A stretch of 64,000 nt of DNA from Paenibacillus glycanilyticus. GTDB lineage: Bacteria; Bacillota; Bacilli; Paenibacillales; Paenibacillaceae. Where the stretch lies: positions 1 through 64,000 of the forward strand of contig NZ_BSSQ01000005.1 of assembly GCF_030161375.1 (NCBI RefSeq), in the 5' to 3' direction. The notes beneath the pieces were generated by a model that made no database searches, had not been told where the DNA came from, and worked only from the letters and a program-made list of their open reading frames with translations. Below are positions 27,474-35,690 of this stretch, piece after piece (within the stretch, counting starts at the first letter, position 1; the number at the start of each line of letters is the position of its first letter). Position numbers and translations under genes: made by a program.

Positions 27474-29189
27474 TTAAGTTGTATATTCATGCCCTAGAAT
27501 AAGGAATACGCTAGAAGTCCAAGTAAAAGCGCGATCTCGCAATCCTTCACCCGTTATGGCGTCAAAATTTTCAGCCATCCCGCTTCGGTTCAGCATCGCG
27601 CAGAAACGGTCCGAGACGGTCTCCGCAAGCTCGCGATCCCCCGCCGCGGCAACGCCTTCAACGAGGATCATGGTCGATGGCGCCCAAATCGGTCCCCGCC
27701 AATACCCGTCGGCATGATAGAACGGGCTGTTCACGTTTTCCGTCGCCCAGCCGTTAGCCGTCAGGAATCTGCCTTCCTCTCTTAGACCTTGCAATAGCTT
27801 CGCGCGGATCGCTTCCGGCAGACGTTCGCCCAATATAATCGGCACGAATAGAAGCAGACTGTCTCCTTCGGAAATCTCATGCGTGCCGGACCGGCAAGCC
27901 GTAAATCGATCGTCATGCCAGAAATGGCTAATCATCTTCTCTAGCGTGTCCTCGGCAAGCTGCTGCCATTCGATTGCTTCTTCCGGATGTCCAAGCCGCT
28001 TCGCGATCTCAGCCAAGACCTCCATCTGCAAGATAAGAAAAGCCGTCAAATCAGGGCTCTCAACGGGAATGCCGTTGTTGAACGCCGTACTGTTATCCCA
28101 GCCGGAGTCGTTGCCGTGATTGTATTGCGGGATGCCGTCCCCGTCCGAATCGCGGTACCGGAACCACCATTTTGTCCATTTGGACAAAGGACCGTAAACC
28201 TCCCGAAGCTGCGCTTCTTGAATAAAGTCCGTCCGTTCCATCATCCAAGCGAGCGTCCAACCGTGAATAGGCGGTTTGTTGCAGTTCCAGAGCGCATACT
28301 TGTCGTTGATAAAGTCCGGGAGCAGACCGCTTTCATCCTGCCGGTCAAAGAAAATCATGAATTGATCCCATGCAAGCTTTGGATCGTGGCGAACAAGCGC
28401 CATCGCATTAAAGCAATGATCCCAGCTCCAGATGTTCGTCATCCAATTCTTCGACATATACATGGCCGGGCGAGTCAGACATCCCTCTGCGGGAACTAGG
28501 CAAGACCACGTAATGTAAGAAGCAAGTGCGCGGCTTCCCTCCCAACGTTCCGGCATGGACAAGCTGTTATGGTGCCACTGATTGAATTCTTCCTTCACCT
28601 CGGCAAGCACATCGTCAAACGGCTCCCACGATGTTCTCCGCTCCATTACGGTCTTGAACTCTTCAACAGCGAATTCGGACTGGCCGGACTTCCGGTCGGG
28701 CAAAAACTCCGCGATCACGTAAGAGCTTTTAATTTTGTCCCATGGCACTTCCATCTTCAGTTCTCCAACAAGCGCTGTCAGCATAAAGCGGCATTCATGG
28801 GTGAAGCTGTTCACTTCCCAGCAGCCGGGCGCCTCTTGGAAGGCGTAATCATAAGCGGCCGTCTTGAAGGTCAAGCGTATGCCGCAGCCGCTGGTCCGAA
28901 CTCGAAAAGTCCGGCTGCCCGAGATGCACAGCTCGGCGGTCATTCCAAACTCCGACGTCAGCTGAACCCGTTCAGGCGAAGCTTCCGATTGGAACGGAAC
29001 CGCTTGGCCGCTCTCATCCAACATCTCAACGAGGAATGCCTCGCCAAATTTATCATCGCCGCCGCGGACGGTGCGCAAATACAAGCCTTGTCTTCTATCT
29101 TGAGCTTCAGGCACAATCGAGATCGCCAGGAACGAACCTCTGCGGCTGAACGGTACAATATTTAAATCAAAATGGAATTCATGGTTCAT
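27474..29189 (-). CDS. MGH1-like (alpha/alpha)6-barrel glycoside hydrolase
   Basis: 571 residues, cytoplasmic. The N-terminal 190 residues are a beta-sandwich; the rest is an (alpha/alpha)6 toroid with the family landmarks NIWSWDHCFNAMALV (about 258-272), DESGLLPDFINDKYALWNCNKPPIHGW (about 293-320, quoted as a region) and YWRGPIWAPSTMILVEGV (about 495-512). These motifs place it with MGH1-like/GH37/GH63 relatives, which include trehalases and mannosylglycerate hydrolases. The aspartate in WSWDHC and the glutamate in RYRDSDGDGIPQ-to-SGWDNS and DGYWRGP regions are candidate catalytic residues but I cannot assign them firmly. The substrate is probably an alpha-glycoside. A cre-like site precedes the gene. 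Confidence 0.8.
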   Translation of the reverse strand: MNHEFHFDLNIVPFSRRGSFLAISIVPEAQDRRQGLYLRTVRGGDDKFGEAFLVEMLDESGQAVPFQSEASPERVQLTSEFGMTAELCISGSRTFRVRTSGCGIRLTFKTAAYDYAFQEAPGCWEVNSFTHECRFMLTALVGELKMEVPWDKIKSSYVIAEFLPDRKSGQSEFAVEEFKTVMERRTSWEPFDDVLAEVKEEFNQWHHNSLSMPERWEGSRALASYITWSCLVPAEGCLTRPAMYMSKNWMTNIWSWDHCFNAMALVRHDPKLAWDQFMIFFDRQDESGLLPDFINDKYALWNCNKPPIHGWTLAWMMERTDFIQEAQLREVYGPLSKWTKWWFRYRDSDGDGIPQYNHGNDSGWDNSTAFNNGIPVESPDLTAFLILQMEVLAEIAKRLGHPEEAIEWQQLAEDTLEKMISHFWHDDRFTACRSGTHEISEGDSLLLFVPIILGERLPEAIRAKLLQGLREEGRFLTANGWATENVNSPFYHADGYWRGPIWAPSTMILVEGVAAAGDRELAETVSDRFCAMLNRSGMAENFDAITGEGLRDRAFTWTSSVFLILGHEYTT

Positions 29190-29210
29190 GTTTAGTCTCC
29201 TTCACCAAAT

Positions 29211-29225
29211 CGAATACGCTTTCAT
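29211..29225 (-). promoter_or_regulatory. cre-like catabolite-repression site
   Basis: On the minus strand ATGAAAGCGTATTCG matches the CcpA operator consensus WTGNAANCGNWNNCW except for the last base. It is 22 bases upstream of the glycosidase start codon, where CcpA binding would block transcription. Confidence 0.45.
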
Positions 29226-29360
29226 TTTATCGGAAGGAGAAGATCGGAGTAACCGACAGTTGTTTTCGGAGGGGAGGCGATTTGTTTCGTGAGGACAATT
29301 CGTTGGAGGATCGGTGTTGTTTTGTTAGAGAGATGTCGTCATTTTGTTCGAATCAAGCAA

Positions 29361-29391
29361 AAGGACAGCTGTTCACATGACAGCTGCCCTT
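29361..29391. terminator. Terminator after the amine oxidase gene
   Basis: ACAGCTGT (29365-29372) and ACAGCTG (29380-29386), extended by AAGG/CCTT, form a hairpin just after the operon that ends at 29406. Confidence 0.6.
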
Positions 29392-29405
29392 CGCGATAAG
29401 CTATT

Positions 29406-30509
29406 TTACTTCAGTTGTTCAATCACTTTCATTGCTGCCCGATCAGCCGATTGAAGGGCTCCTTCCAAATGGCCGCCTTGCACGCGAGATGTTTCCGTGC
29501 CGGCGAAATAGATCGTTTTATCCCAACTATGAACGTCTCCATCCGGTGGCCCGTAATCGGGGTAATCGGATATCGGATCAGCGTCTTCCAACACTGCCGT
29601 ATCAGGATCTGTAGACCAATCCTTGTATAGAATGGCGACGTTGTCTTTAGCCTGCGGACCAAATAGCCGCACCAACTGTTCTCTAATTAACTCCTTAAGA
29701 CGCTCTTCCCCTAGTTCTAAGCGCTTGTTGGCATTTATTCCGAAAAAGCCGAATAACGCGCCGCCCGTTCCGTGACCTGGTACAGGTGAAGCATCATGAA
29801 TTTCCTGCAGAGGGCCCACCCAGCTGGACGCAAATCCCGAAAGTCCCTGCTCGCGCCAAAACGGACGATCATAGATCACGACTGCTTTCGCTTGAGCGGC
29901 CATCCACGTCGGTTTGTTCATCAGCTGGTTCCTTAATTCTTGCGGCAGCCCAGGTTCAAAGGCAATATGCCGGGCAATTAATCGCGGAGGCAAAGCGAAA
30001 ATAACGGCTTTGGCTGTTATTCTCTCCTTCCCGCCATTAACTTCGATGTTAACCGTCTTATCATCCTTTTGCGTAATGGCCGTCACGCGCGAGTTCAGTC
30101 GAACGATGCCTTCGGGAAGCGTGTTTTTTATTGATGCAATCAGCGTATGGACACCGCCCGCAATTCTTAAGGATGTGTCCATCGCCCCTTCGGAAAGTTC
30201 ATAGTACTGCAGTGGCTCATGAAGAGATCTTTCCATCACGATACGTCCATGATCAGCTTGCGCAAAAGTATCCAGTTTGAGATCCTCCGCTAGTGCCGTC
30301 ATTTTAGGTTCGTATCGAGGCCAAAACCATGTGGGTCCTAGATCATATCTTCCAAACTCCGGTTTTCCTTCAACTTCTTTGCTTAATATCCTCCCGCCAA
30401 TTCGATCACGGGCTTCAAGCACTTGGCAGGCAATGCCGTGATCGGAAAGCACGGAAGCTGCTCTCAGACCGCTTAACCCGGCGCCAATGATAATAACCTG
30501 ACTGTTCAA
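29406..30509 (-). CDS. Flavin-dependent monoamine oxidase-like protein
   Basis: 367 residues. The start is a TTG (30507-30509) with AAAGGAG 7 bases upstream, overlapping the MFS stop codon by 4 bases. The N-terminal dinucleotide-binding fold shows VIIIGAGLSGLRAASVL (GxGxxG), then EARDRIGGRI, the GG doublet motif of amine oxidases. The C-terminal FAD motif IYFAGTETS..GGHLEGALQSADRAA completes the fold. It oxidises an amine using FAD, with the acceptor substrate unknown. At 367 residues it is shorter than typical monoamine oxidases (about 450), so part of the substrate domain is reduced. It is the last gene of a cluster with an exporter and a MocR regulator. Confidence 0.85.
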   Translation of the reverse strand: MNSQVIIIGAGLSGLRAASVLSDHGIACQVLEARDRIGGRILSKEVEGKPEFGRYDLGPTWFWPRYEPKMTALAEDLKLDTFAQADHGRIVMERSLHEPLQYYELSEGAMDTSLRIAGGVHTLIASIKNTLPEGIVRLNSRVTAITQKDDKTVNIEVNGGKERITAKAVIFALPPRLIARHIAFEPGLPQELRNQLMNKPTWMAAQAKAVVIYDRPFWREQGLSGFASSWVGPLQEIHDASPVPGHGTGGALFGFFGINANKRLELGEERLKELIREQLVRLFGPQAKDNVAILYKDWSTDPDTAVLEDADPISDYPDYGPPDGDVHSWDKTIYFAGTETSRVQGGHLEGALQSADRAAMKVIEQLK

Positions 30510-31792
30510 TACTGTTCTCCTTTCTGTTGAGCTCGGGACCATAATACAACGGGAATAAGAATGAGCGACAAGATCGCTCCTGACATGGACAACGTAGCAT
30601 AACTGGACTGAGCAACTACCATTCCGGATAAAACGCCGCCGGAAGCACCTCCCAAAGCGACGAGTACATCGACGGTACCTTGCGTTTTTGCCCGATCGGC
30701 TGGCGTTGTTGCATCTACTATGGCCGCTGTGCCGCTAATAAATCCAAAGTTCCAACCTAGACCAAGAAGGATAAGCGCAATAACGAGCAGCAGCATAGAG
30801 TCTCCCGGAGCAAGCGCTGCTAACGTACCTGATAACAGCAAGGTTAAACCGGCCATGTAGGACATGATAACGCGGCCAAATTTATCGACCAGGTAGCCCG
30901 TAATCGGTGAAGGCAGATACATCGCTGCTACGTGCAAGCCGATTACAATTCCCACCTGACTCAAGCTGTGTCCATGATGTTTCATATGCACGGGAGTCAT
31001 GGTCATGATGGCGATCATGACGATTTGCGTAAGAACCATGACGGTGGCACCAACCATAATCCCTTTAACATTTCCCTTTTGCCCTTGAATAGAAGACTGG
31101 TTCGCTTGATGACGAGCGTCCGTCATCCGTTGTTGCTCCGCTATAGCTTTCGCTACGATGAGAGGATCCGGCCGAAGGAATAAGAGCAATACCGTTCCGG
31201 CAATAAGATAAGCAACCGCCGCTAGCATAAACGGACCGGACAAGGCCGGAGCCCCTAACGAAACAGCCAACCGTCCCGTCAGATCAACGAGATTCGGACC
31301 GGCAACGGCACCTATGGTGGTGAATACCATTGCCGCGCTGATGGCTTTGGCCCGATGCTCCGGCAAAGCCAAATCCGTACCTGCGTAGCGTGCTTGAAGA
31401 TTGGTTGCCGTCCCCCCTCCATAGATCAACATGGCTAGAAACAGCAATGGAACGCTATCGATTACAGCAGCTAGCACAACGCCAATCGCTCCGATTCCTC
31501 CCGATAGGAATCCGACGGCCAGCCCGATTCTGCGGCTAAGACGTTGCGACAGGCGGCCAACCAATAGAGCAGCGATAGCGGATCCAAGCGTGAATAAAGC
31601 GGTGGGCACTCCGGAATAGCTGTCCGTGCCAAGCATGGCTTGTGCCAGCAACGCTCCTACCGTGATCCCTGCTGCCAGACCCGCTCCGCCAAATATTTGA
31701 GAGAGAATAACGACTTTTAAAGTTCTTGCATGCAACTGGCGTTGTTTCTCCGGCGATTTCACATATTCGAGTACTGCCGTATTTTCTGCCAT
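30506..31792 (-). CDS. Major facilitator superfamily transporter
   Basis: 428 residues with 12 predicted helices. The motif-A loop between helices 2 and 3 reads LVGRLSQRLSRRIGL (about 97-111), and a second-half copy reads GYLVDKFGRVIMSYM. The ATG at 31790-31792 is preferred (SD AAGGGAG); a TTG lies two codons earlier. It is most like drug/metabolite exporters of the YfmO or bicyclomycin type. Translational coupling to the amine oxidase gene and the MocR gene just upstream suggest a small inducible unit. Confidence 0.85.
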   Translation of the reverse strand: MAENTAVLEYVKSPEKQRQLHARTLKVVILSQIFGGAGLAAGITVGALLAQAMLGTDSYSGVPTALFTLGSAIAALLVGRLSQRLSRRIGLAVGFLSGGIGAIGVVLAAVIDSVPLLFLAMLIYGGGTATNLQARYAGTDLALPEHRAKAISAAMVFTTIGAVAGPNLVDLTGRLAVSLGAPALSGPFMLAAVAYLIAGTVLLLFLRPDPLIVAKAIAEQQRMTDARHQANQSSIQGQKGNVKGIMVGATVMVLTQIVMIAIMTMTPVHMKHHGHSLSQVGIVIGLHVAAMYLPSPITGYLVDKFGRVIMSYMAGLTLLLSGTLAALAPGDSMLLLVIALILLGLGWNFGFISGTAAIVDATTPADRAKTQGTVDVLVALGGASGGVLSGMVVAQSSYATLSMSGAILSLILIPVVLWSRAQQKGEQY

Positions 31793-31847
31793 CTCCAATC
31801 TCCCTTTTTAAATATTTGACTCATCTTAACACGCACAAAAAAGCCAC

Positions 31848-31875
31848 ACAATATAATTATTGTATGGCAAACAAT
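31848..31875. promoter_or_regulatory. Candidate operator between the MocR and MFS genes
   Basis: ACAATATAATTATTGT (31848-31863) has 6-bp arms with a TAAT centre, and a third ACAAT half-site follows at 31871-31875. The sites lie in the 84-base gap upstream of the MFS gene, exactly where the neighbouring MocR regulator would act. The AT-rich sequence also offers -10-like boxes on the minus strand. Confidence 0.4.
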
Positions 31876-31876
31876 A

Positions 31877-33265
31877 TTAAGTATGATCAATTAGCAGACG
31901 TCTGAGGATCATTAATCCTTGTTCAAGTTCTTCGATTGTTGATGGTGCCGATACGGAAATTCTTATAGCCCGCTCCGGCGTGCTATTGCCAACGACAAAG
32001 CGTTCAGCCGCATACACCTGCACTCCTTGCTGAGCCGCTAAGGATTCAAATTCAGCTCCGGTTATCGTACCCGGTAATAGCAACCAACGGAAGATACCTG
32101 TATCTGCACCTAAACTGCGATAGTCTGCCAATAGTCGGTTGAAGGCATTGTTCCTTAGCCGATTTTGTTCCCGATGCTTCTTAATTAAATCTTCAAATTG
32201 ATTGGATACAATAAGACGCGCCGCCAGTTCAGCCAATAGCGGAGAAACCGAAATGTTCAAATTATAAAGCGCCTTTGCGATCGGATCCTTGAACCGGCCC
32301 GGCACTGCCGCATAAGCTAGTCGCAGCCCCGGCGCTATCGATTTCGATAAACTCGCTATGTAGATAACCTGCTCCGGAGCAAATGACGCAAGTGCCGGAA
32401 TGGGATTCTCGTCCAGAAGATGGTACGACGCATCTTCGATGATAAACGCATTGTATTTCTTGGCAATGGCCGCAATCGCTCTCCGATGTTCTAGCGGCAT
32501 GGAACAAGCTGTCGGATTATGATAATCCGGAATGACATACACGCCTTTGATATTCTCGGTTTTGCATACATACTCCAAGGCAGTTGGACTCATCGTATAA
32601 TGCTCGGATTGGATTGGAACGGTCTGCACGCTGAGCATTGCTGCTGCCGTCTTTAAGCCGGGATAGGTATGATGATCCACCGCAATGCGATCACCGGGCT
32701 TGCAAAGACTCGCCAGCGTGGCGGCAATCGCATTTTGTCCGCCGTTCGTGAACAAAATGCGATCGGCCGTCGTTTCATACCCGCCTTTTCGTATGAGCTT
32801 CACGGCTGCATCCTTTTGCCAAACGCTTTCGCCTGCCCGGCCGTAACCAAACCACCGCTCATAATCGGACTCTTGCACCATGCTCCTTAATTGATGCATC
32901 AAAGGCTCATAGGAAGCCTGGTCCGGGAGCGTCGCCCCCATCTCAATCAAATGCTTCGGCTTGGTATCTTCCAGCAAATACGCGTTCGACAAAGCATCGT
33001 ACGATACAAAAGTTCCGCTTCCGACAGCAGCGCTTAACAAGCCTTTTAATTCGCACATTTTGAACGCTTTGGAAATGGTGCTCAAATTCAAATCCAAATA
33101 GTCAGCCAGCTCCCGCTGCGGAGGAAGTTTGGTTCCAGGGAGCAGAACCCCGCTCCTAATATCCTGTTGCAATTGTCTTGCGATTGCTTTATAGATCGGT
33201 TTTATCGTTCTATCAATGGATGGTTTCCAACTCATGGGGTAGTTGTCAAACGAGTTAATCGGCAT
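31877..33265 (-). CDS. MocR-type regulator (GntR helix-turn-helix fused to aminotransferase)
   Basis: 462 residues. The winged helix lies at about 20-90, with IARQLQQDIRSGVLLPG and LPPQRELADYLDLNLSTISK typical of GntR proteins. The rest is a fold-type I aminotransferase domain with the PLP-binding lysine in YIASLSKSIAPGLRL (about 312) and the motif VIPDYHNPTAC (about 244-254), where an aspartate and asparagine contact PLP. MocR proteins usually sense PLP adducts or an amine and control an adjacent gene. Here the MFS and amine oxidase genes downstream are the obvious targets. The ATG at 33263-33265 follows AAAGGAAG. Confidence 0.9.
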   Translation of the reverse strand: MPINSFDNYPMSWKPSIDRTIKPIYKAIARQLQQDIRSGVLLPGTKLPPQRELADYLDLNLSTISKAFKMCELKGLLSAAVGSGTFVSYDALSNAYLLEDTKPKHLIEMGATLPDQASYEPLMHQLRSMVQESDYERWFGYGRAGESVWQKDAAVKLIRKGGYETTADRILFTNGGQNAIAATLASLCKPGDRIAVDHHTYPGLKTAAAMLSVQTVPIQSEHYTMSPTALEYVCKTENIKGVYVIPDYHNPTACSMPLEHRRAIAAIAKKYNAFIIEDASYHLLDENPIPALASFAPEQVIYIASLSKSIAPGLRLAYAAVPGRFKDPIAKALYNLNISVSPLLAELAARLIVSNQFEDLIKKHREQNRLRNNAFNRLLADYRSLGADTGIFRWLLLPGTITGAEFESLAAQQGVQVYAAERFVVGNSTPERAIRISVSAPSTIEELEQGLMILRRLLIDHT

Positions 33266-33298
33266 GATACGCTTCCTTTAATTATTTCAAATATGAAC

Positions 33299-34417
33299 TT
33301 AGAAACAATCGACCACATACCAATAGACGGGCAGTGGAAACCAGTCTTTAGGAGCAGCTACGTCCATATGACGGCCAAATGGGGTCAGGATCAGCTTCTG
33401 CGCTTCCATTTTATCCAGAACAACCGCTTCCGGCATAGCTTTCCGCTCGACTTGCACGCCGGCTTGATCCACGCGGATCGTTACCGGTTGATCATCCATT
33501 ATTGCCGAGAATAGGCCGTAAGAAAGTCCGATTGTATTAAATTTCAACGTTAAATAGGCTTCCAATACATTCGCAAAATCATAAATATTGTACATATTAG
33601 AAGCTTCTACTTTATAACCTTCCGCAAAGTCGCTAAGTACGGCATTGTAGGCTAAGTCATATTCGGGAAGCGAAATTTTCACTTGGTCAATGGCGTAGCG
33701 GTCAAAATAGGCTTTTATTATTTTTCGAATATCTTCGGTGTCAGTTACCGAGAGTTCGGTTATTGCAGTCCCGCTATGATCCTTAATCAAATAACCGATT
33801 TGTTTGTCCTCGAACGAAATACCAACAGGAATTTGTCCGTAAGAAGATAAAATTTTCTCAAGGAGTTCGGTTTCTCGCGAAACGTACGCTAGACGCGAAG
33901 TATTTGATTGGTCGGCAAATTGCACGGCATCCTCAAGTTCAAACAGCGGCGAGAATGTAATCCCTTTACTGTCTATAGCTTTAAGCGCGTGCCTCACGTT
34001 CGCTTTGCTTATCGTATATTCATATTTTGTTCCGCCGGACGTATAGCCGAAATATTCATATCTCTGCCGCTGGCCGCTCAATATGCTAATATCGGTAGTT
34101 CCTTTCATTTCCTCGAGCCAGCTCGTCATCAAAGCCAACATATGCCCTTCTCCCCGAGCCCGAGGATGAACGGCGACTCCCCCGAGGAACTTCGCGCGGA
34201 GCTCTTGAGCGCCTACATGCAAAGTTTGCGGCAGAACCGCTATTTGCGAGACCAACTTGCCATCTTTATTCTCAGCAACCTTAGTGATCGCATAAGATTG
34301 ATCATTCTCATGGTATACCTTTGGAAGTATTTTCTCAAAATCGATACTGAATGCATAGTTTGCTAAATCAATAATCTCGTCTCGCTCTTCTGGCCTCGCC
34401 ATTCTGTATGGGGTCAT
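33299..34417 (-). CDS. Eis-type N-acetyltransferase
   Basis: 372 residues with the Eis domain plan: an N-terminal GNAT domain with GGVAVHPRARGEGHMLALM (about 80-98; R/Q-x-x-G-x-G/A loop as RARGEG), a second degenerate GNAT domain, and a C-terminal SCP2-like domain (about 270-372). A conserved SGQRQRYEYFGY segment (about 118-129) is a landmark of bacterial Eis homologues. Relatives acetylate amines, including aminoglycosides in mycobacteria, but Bacillales homologues are mostly uncharacterised. It lies 33 bases upstream of the MocR gene and 53 bases downstream of the aldo/keto reductase gene. Confidence 0.88.
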   Translation of the reverse strand: MTPYRMARPEERDEIIDLANYAFSIDFEKILPKVYHENDQSYAITKVAENKDGKLVSQIAVLPQTLHVGAQELRAKFLGGVAVHPRARGEGHMLALMTSWLEEMKGTTDISILSGQRQRYEYFGYTSGGTKYEYTISKANVRHALKAIDSKGITFSPLFELEDAVQFADQSNTSRLAYVSRETELLEKILSSYGQIPVGISFEDKQIGYLIKDHSGTAITELSVTDTEDIRKIIKAYFDRYAIDQVKISLPEYDLAYNAVLSDFAEGYKVEASNMYNIYDFANVLEAYLTLKFNTIGLSYGLFSAIMDDQPVTIRVDQAGVQVERKAMPEAVVLDKMEAQKLILTPFGRHMDVAAPKDWFPLPVYWYVVDCF

Positions 34418-34470
34418 TTCCTGCTCATCCCTTTCGCTTCGCTCTAGGCGGCAAATGTTTTCAATTACTC

Positions 34471-35448
34471 TTAAGGCATATCCTTTCCTCTCGAACTTAC
34501 ATAAAGAGCATACCAGTCATCACGACTCATAAGCTCAGCCTGACGAACAGCATCCTGGCAAGCAAGAATTCGCTCTGGATTAGCCGTCCCAATAACAGGC
34601 TGAATACGAGCAGGGTGACGCATGAGCCAGCCGAGTACAATCGCCTCAGGCGAAGTTCCTTTCTCTTCCGCCAGCCGTATGACAAGCTCAGCTGTTTTCC
34701 GTACGTTGTCCGGATCATTATCCGATGGAGCCTTCGTAAATTTCCCTTGCGCTAATGATCCGTAAGCTTGAATTTGGATATTTTCCATCTGTGCGTATTC
34801 CATAAGACCTTCCGCGAAGTTTACGTTCAGGCCGGCTTGTTGATTGACATGAATCCCTTGATCCAGCCAATCCAGTCGCGCAAGGCTCATCTCCATTTGG
34901 TTGGCGACAAGCGGCATGTCCATCGCCTGCTGCAAGAAGCGGATCTGCTGCGCATTCATGTTCGAAACGCCAAAATGCCGTACCTTGCCGGATTCTTTGA
35001 GCAAAGAGAATGCTTCCGCTACTTCTTCAGGCTCCATCAACGGATCTGGTCTATGGAGCAGAAGAATGTCTAAGTATTCCGTACCTAATCTCTGTAAAAT
35101 GCCGTCTACCGAGTTCAAAATATGCGACTTGGAAAAATCAAATCGGCCAGGCGTTCTGTCATTCCCCCAACGGATCCCGCATTTGGATTGAATAACTAGA
35201 TTTTCCCGGAGTACCGGCTTTGTCTTCAATACTTGGCCAAAGACGATCTCCGCCTTACCGTTCGTGTAAATGTCGGCATGATCAAACATCGTAATACCCG
35301 ACGAAAGAGCCGCATCGATAGCTCCTTCCGCCTTCTTATAATCCGCTTGCGTCAGCGGATCACTGTTCCAGCCTCCACCAAGCGACATGCAGCCAAGCAC
35401 AATTCGGCTGTTAGAAATTCCGCGTTTTTCAAAAGGTATCATTCTCAT
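34471..35448 (-). CDS. Aldo/keto reductase (YdhF/YcsN-like)
   Basis: 325 residues, a complete (alpha/beta)8 barrel. The catalytic tetrad can be seen: D in MFDHADIY, Y in the same DHADIYTNG segment (about 56-66), K in IQSKCGI (about 88) and H in LLHRPDPLM (about 132). The C-terminal NADPH-binding segment is PVIGTANPERI (about 288-298). It reduces an unknown carbonyl compound with NADPH in the cytoplasm. The ATG at 35446-35448 follows AGGAGAGAG. First gene of the cluster with the Eis-like, MocR, MFS and amine oxidase genes. Confidence 0.9.
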   Translation of the reverse strand: MRMIPFEKRGISNSRIVLGCMSLGGGWNSDPLTQADYKKAEGAIDAALSSGITMFDHADIYTNGKAEIVFGQVLKTKPVLRENLVIQSKCGIRWGNDRTPGRFDFSKSHILNSVDGILQRLGTEYLDILLLHRPDPLMEPEEVAEAFSLLKESGKVRHFGVSNMNAQQIRFLQQAMDMPLVANQMEMSLARLDWLDQGIHVNQQAGLNVNFAEGLMEYAQMENIQIQAYGSLAQGKFTKAPSDNDPDNVRKTAELVIRLAEEKGTSPEAIVLGWLMRHPARIQPVIGTANPERILACQDAVRQAELMSRDDWYALYVSSRGKDMP

Positions 35449-35624
35449 CGTTATCTCTCTCCTATTTCTAAGTATCTATCTTCTCTCTTGGTGTACAGTT
35501 AGATAACTTATATATTTACATCATATAAGAAGCTCTCACGGAATTCCACCTTACTAGGATTGTCGATTCCAACTTCTACTTCGACGCTTTATATCATGAT
35601 CAGATCCCATCGTGGTCGTAAAAA

Positions 35625-35665
35625 ATCGCCCTCCACCTGTCCAAGAAGACCAAGTGGAGGGCGAT
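35625..35665. terminator. Terminator after the GH-A SLH gene
   Basis: ATCGCCCTCCAC (35625-35636) and GTGGAGGGCGAT (35654-35665) form a perfect 12-bp stem with an A/T tail on the minus strand. Confidence 0.85.
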
Positions 35666-35690
35666 TGTTATTCATTCGTTTCCAATCTCT

